Source: Bacillota bacterium
GTDB taxonomy: Bacteria > Bacillota > Clostridia > Christensenellales > SZUA-584
Reading direction: 5' to 3'
Assembly (NCBI GenBank): GCA_023460085.1
Contig: JAEWRI010000019.1
Coordinates: 1-43,243, forward strand
Length of the DNA: 43,243 nucleotides
The position numbers were made by a program, and so were the translations under genes. How positions within the stretch are numbered: position 1 is the stretch's first letter; each line of letters opens with the position of its first letter. This document shows positions 41,187 through 43,243 of this stretch, piece by piece. The notes below the pieces were generated by a model. That model searched no databases and was not told where the DNA came from. It saw only the letters and a program-made list of their open reading frames with translations.

Positions 41187-41356
41187 GCCGTGCACCCGGA
41201 ATCGAAGCGCAGCTACGAGAGGAATCACGGTAGGTTGCTCAGAGTAGACTGATCCGGGGCACACCGCACTTCGGCGCGTCCAGGAGGCCGCGCCCTACGA
41301 CTGCCGCTCCCGTCAGGGCCTTATAGGGTTTACGGCTGCCCGTTGCACAGCGGCCG
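41187..41356 (-). pseudogene. Truncated, diverged second copy of SRP RNA
   Basis: The 3' two thirds of the SRP RNA are repeated here. The 3' end shared with the intact copy is nearly identical (CGUGAUUCCUCUCGUAGCUG and the following bases). The 5' Alu domain is absent; homology to the intact copy ends near 41356. In the Ffh-binding helix GUCAGG has become AUAAGG and AGCAGC has become AGCGGC, while the tetraloop is kept. A short loop is replaced by a GGCGCG/CGCGCC hairpin. It is probably a non-functional relic of a tandem duplication, though a divergent short RNA is not excluded. Confidence 0.7.
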
Positions 41357-41401
41357 CATATCGCTCAGAATATTCCATTTCTGTTTTTGGGTAAAATAAA
41401 T

Positions 41402-41667
41402 GCCATGCACCTGGAATCGAAGCGCAGCTACGAGAGGAATCACGGCAGGTTGCTCAGAGCAGACTGATCCGGGGCACACGCACATATCCGCTTACTGCTG
41501 CTCCCGTCAGGGCCTGACAGGGTTCACGGCTGTCCGTTGCACGGGGCCCACTCCTCAACGCCCCTTACCGTTTCCATACCTCACAGCTGCGCGCCTCAAC
41601 CGGGAATGCGACCCTGCTATAGCGGATTGCAGGTTCAGGGCACCGCTAGCTCCCCGTCTGGCACGGC
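41402..41667 (-). ncRNA. ffs: Signal recognition particle RNA, large bacterial type
   Basis: A 266-base RNA. The ends pair (GCCGUGC with GCAUGGC). The 5' Alu domain carries the Gram-positive hallmark GGGGAGCUAGCGG, GUGCCCUGAACC and CAAUCCGCUAUAGCAGGGU. The Ffh-binding domain near 41496-41520 has GUCAGG, CCC-UGAC-GGG and AGCAGC, so the apical tetraloop is UGAC (URRC type) and not GGAA. The 3' end is followed by AUUUAUUUU. It lies 44 bases after purA on the same strand and may share its transcript; an own promoter is not clear. Confidence 0.93.
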
Positions 41668-41710
41668 AAACTGTTTGACTATATTCTTTTATTCCCCGGG
41701 CAGAAACGGG

Positions 41711-42994
41711 TTATACGAAGTATTTCTGCCGCAGGATGCACTCGGTGCGCTCCGGACCGACGCCTATCATGCCGACCGGCACGCCCGTCTGCGCTTCGAT
41801 AAATTCCACATACCGCCGCGCGGCCGCCGGAAGATCCTCAAAGCGGCGCACGTGAGAGATATTCCCGCTCCAGCCCTCAAACTCCTCGTATACCGGCGTT
41901 GCCTTGGCGATATCGTCCAGCGAGGCGGGATAGTTGTTGACGATGCGTCCGTCAATTTCATAACCGACGCATACCTTCACGCGGGGCAGCTCGCCCAGCG
42001 TATCCATGCGCGAGAGCGCGATGGAGGTAATCCCCCCGATGCGCACCGCGAAATTCACAATCACGAGATCGAGCCAGCCGCAGCGGCGCGGACGTCCCGT
42101 CGTCGCTCCGTATTCCTGACCGCGCTCGCGGATAAAATCGCCTGTTTCATCGAGCAGCTCCGTCACGAACGGCCCCTTGCCGACACGCGTGGTGTAGGAC
42201 TTGACGACGCCTACCACCTCGCCGACCGCCGCGGGAGGCAGCCCCGCACCGAGGCTGACGCCGCCCGAGATGGGATGCGAGGAGGTGACGAACGGGTACG
42301 TGCCGAAGTCGATATCCAGCAGCATGCCCTGAGCGCCCTCAAAAAGCAGCTTCTTGCCCTGCTTGTAATACTCGTAGCATACCAGCGACGTATCGCACAC
42401 ATAGGGCGCGATGCGCTTCTTGTAGCCCAGAAACTCAGACAACATCGAATCGTAGTCCAGCGCCGGCTTGCCGTAGAGCTTTTGCAGCAGCTCGTTCTTC
42501 TGATCCAGCGCCACCTTGAGCTTGGCGGGAAAGCTGTCGGACAGCAAATCACACATGCGCAGCCCGCAGCGCGCGGCCTTGTCGGTATAGCACGGGCCGA
42601 TGCCGCGCTTCGTGGTGCCTATCTGCGCCTCGCCCAGCGCATCCTCGGAAATTCCGTCCAGCACGCGGTGATACGGCATCACCATGTGCGCCCGGTCAGA
42701 GATGTAGAGCTTATCCAGCGACGCGCCCTGGCTCTTCAGCAAATCCATCTCCTCCAGCAGCGCGCCCGGGTCTACGACAACGCCGTTGCCGATGACGCAC
42801 GGCTTGCCGTCGTACAACGAGCCCGCCGGAATGAGATGCAGCTTATAAACCTTTCCGCCCACCTTGATGGTGTGCCCCGCGTTGTTGCCGCCCTGATACC
42901 GTACGACCGCATCGGCTTCTGCGGCCAGAAAGTCCACAAAACGGCCTTTGCCCTCGTCTCCCCATTGCGCGCCAAATACTGCGATACCCGGCAT
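41711..42994 (-). CDS. purA: Adenylosuccinate synthetase
   Basis: A 427-residue enzyme that joins IMP and aspartate using GTP, the first committed step to AMP. It has WGDEGKGR (11-18, with catalytic Asp13; the usual last Lys is Arg), NNAGHT (His41 region), GTTKRGIGP, EGAQGMLLDID and GATTGRPRRCGW. ATG 42994 has AGGAGAAG upstream. Confidence 0.96.
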   Translation of the reverse strand: MPGIAVFGAQWGDEGKGRFVDFLAAEADAVVRYQGGNNAGHTIKVGGKVYKLHLIPAGSLYDGKPCVIGNGVVVDPGALLEEMDLLKSQGASLDKLYISDRAHMVMPYHRVLDGISEDALGEAQIGTTKRGIGPCYTDKAARCGLRMCDLLSDSFPAKLKVALDQKNELLQKLYGKPALDYDSMLSEFLGYKKRIAPYVCDTSLVCYEYYKQGKKLLFEGAQGMLLDIDFGTYPFVTSSHPISGGVSLGAGLPPAAVGEVVGVVKSYTTRVGKGPFVTELLDETGDFIRERGQEYGATTGRPRRCGWLDLVIVNFAVRIGGITSIALSRMDTLGELPRVKVCVGYEIDGRIVNNYPASLDDIAKATPVYEEFEGWSGNISHVRRFEDLPAAARRYVEFIEAQTGVPVGMIGVGPERTECILRQKYFV

Positions 42995-43009
42995 TTCTCT
43001 TCTCCTGAT

Positions 43010-43046
43010 CTAAAATTTAAAAAGCAGGGGCCAAGGCTCCCGCTTT
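43010..43046 (-). terminator. Terminator-like hairpin in the purA leader
   Basis: AAAGC with GCTTT and an inner GGGG/CTCC helix (43021-43046) are followed on the (-) strand by TTAAATTTTA. It lies between the purA promoter and the start codon, so it may attenuate purA. No purine aptamer fits in the short leader. Confidence 0.5.
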
Positions 43047-43059
43047 ATTGTCCTACGCT

Positions 43060-43088
43060 ATCGTAGCAGAAAACGTGCCATACGTCAA
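43060..43088 (-). promoter_or_regulatory. Promoter of purA
   Basis: TTGACG (43083-43088), 17 bases, TACGAT (43060-43065). Confidence 0.7.
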
Positions 43089-43236
43089 TACAAAGCAGAT
43101 TTGATAGAAATGGCCGCTGTAGGACTACAATACATATTGGACACTGAACCTTGAAAATAGAAGATGCAGGAACGGACTCGTGGGGTATTGTTGAGTTGCA
43201 AGACAAAACATTACCGAAAGGAGCCATTGCTGCACC

Positions 43237-43243
43237 ATGAATA
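43237..43243 (+). CDS. Start of a gene cut by the window edge
   Basis: ATG at 43237 follows GAAAGGAG, but at a long spacing of 13 bases; a TTG at 43227 is nearer. Only two codons are visible. TACAAT at 43126-43131 with TTGATA 19 bases upstream might be its promoter. Product unknown. Confidence 0.3.

Noticed and set aside
41187..41667. Tandem repeats as tmRNA, 6S RNA or an insertion-sequence end
   Set aside because: No tRNA-like end, tag frame or transposase; the intact copy matches large SRP RNA throughout.
41400..41678. 92-codon open frame on the (+) strand
   Set aside because: It lies over the SRP RNA gene; the RNA structure and hallmarks explain the sequence.
41537..43066. 509-codon open frame on the (+) strand
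   Set aside because: Antisense of purA and part of the SRP RNA.

Overview
This window reads as a chromosomal segment of a GC-rich (near 58% by eye) Firmicute, most likely class Clostridia. The reasons are the Gram-positive order of a very long ribosomal protein operon, zinc-type S14, an ECF module (ecfA1-ecfA2-ecfT) directly after rplQ, a KOW protein between map and infA, a DUF951 gene, long-form Hpf, a large SRP RNA with an Alu domain, and Clostridia-like accessory families (TrpB2, a short AlaRS, UROD-like and DUF1015 proteins). I cannot name the genus.

Layout. 1-158: 3' end of a sugar ABC permease (+). 175-1740: trpB2 (-), with a good promoter and a leader carrying (G/U)AG repeats. 1735-2470: an AT-rich island with an orphan gene, flanked by a remnant of a truA 3' end. 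2471-3214: intact truA (-). 3420-4607: a flippase-like membrane protein (+). 4573-22531: one block of 33 co-directional genes (-), S10-spc-alpha, running rpsJ to rplQ and then ecfA1-ecfA2-ecfT. It starts at a TTGCAT-17-TATAAT promoter and ends in a terminator buried in the 3' coding end of the opposing flippase gene. adk is missing between secY and map.

22688-31751 is accessory and metabolic: a TetR regulator with a near-ideal operator over its start region and a co-directional CrtI-like FAD oxidoreductase; an amidohydrolase; a small conserved protein; a UROD-family protein; a 597-residue AlaRS lacking two standard domains; a secreted LysM-LysM-CAP protein; and a GntR/UTRA regulator with a small gene behind it. 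31761-35679 is a tightly coupled operon, DUF1015-aspartate kinase-AEC transporter (-). 35697-37004 is a PrsA/SurA-like foldase lipoprotein (-). 37151-39410 is a (+) operon: DUF951, two tandem type I signal peptidases and a flavin reductase. 39415-40895 holds an Fpg-like protein without the catalytic proline and hpf (both -). 41187-41667 holds an intact large SRP RNA followed by a second, 5'-truncated and diverged copy. 41711-43088 is purA with its promoter. The right edge cuts into the start of a (+) gene.

Functionally the window is dominated by protein synthesis and export: ribosome, RNA polymerase alpha, IF1, MetAP, SecY, SRP RNA, two signal peptidases, a foldase lipoprotein and a ribosome hibernation factor. 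The most interesting non-routine signals are the TRAP-like (G/U)AG repeat leader of trpB2, the truA-remnant island, the tandem SRP RNA copies, the tandem lepB duplication with a decayed DUF951 tail, the minimal AlaRS and the Pro2-less Fpg homologue. I found no CRISPR array, recognisable transposase, rRNA or tRNA.
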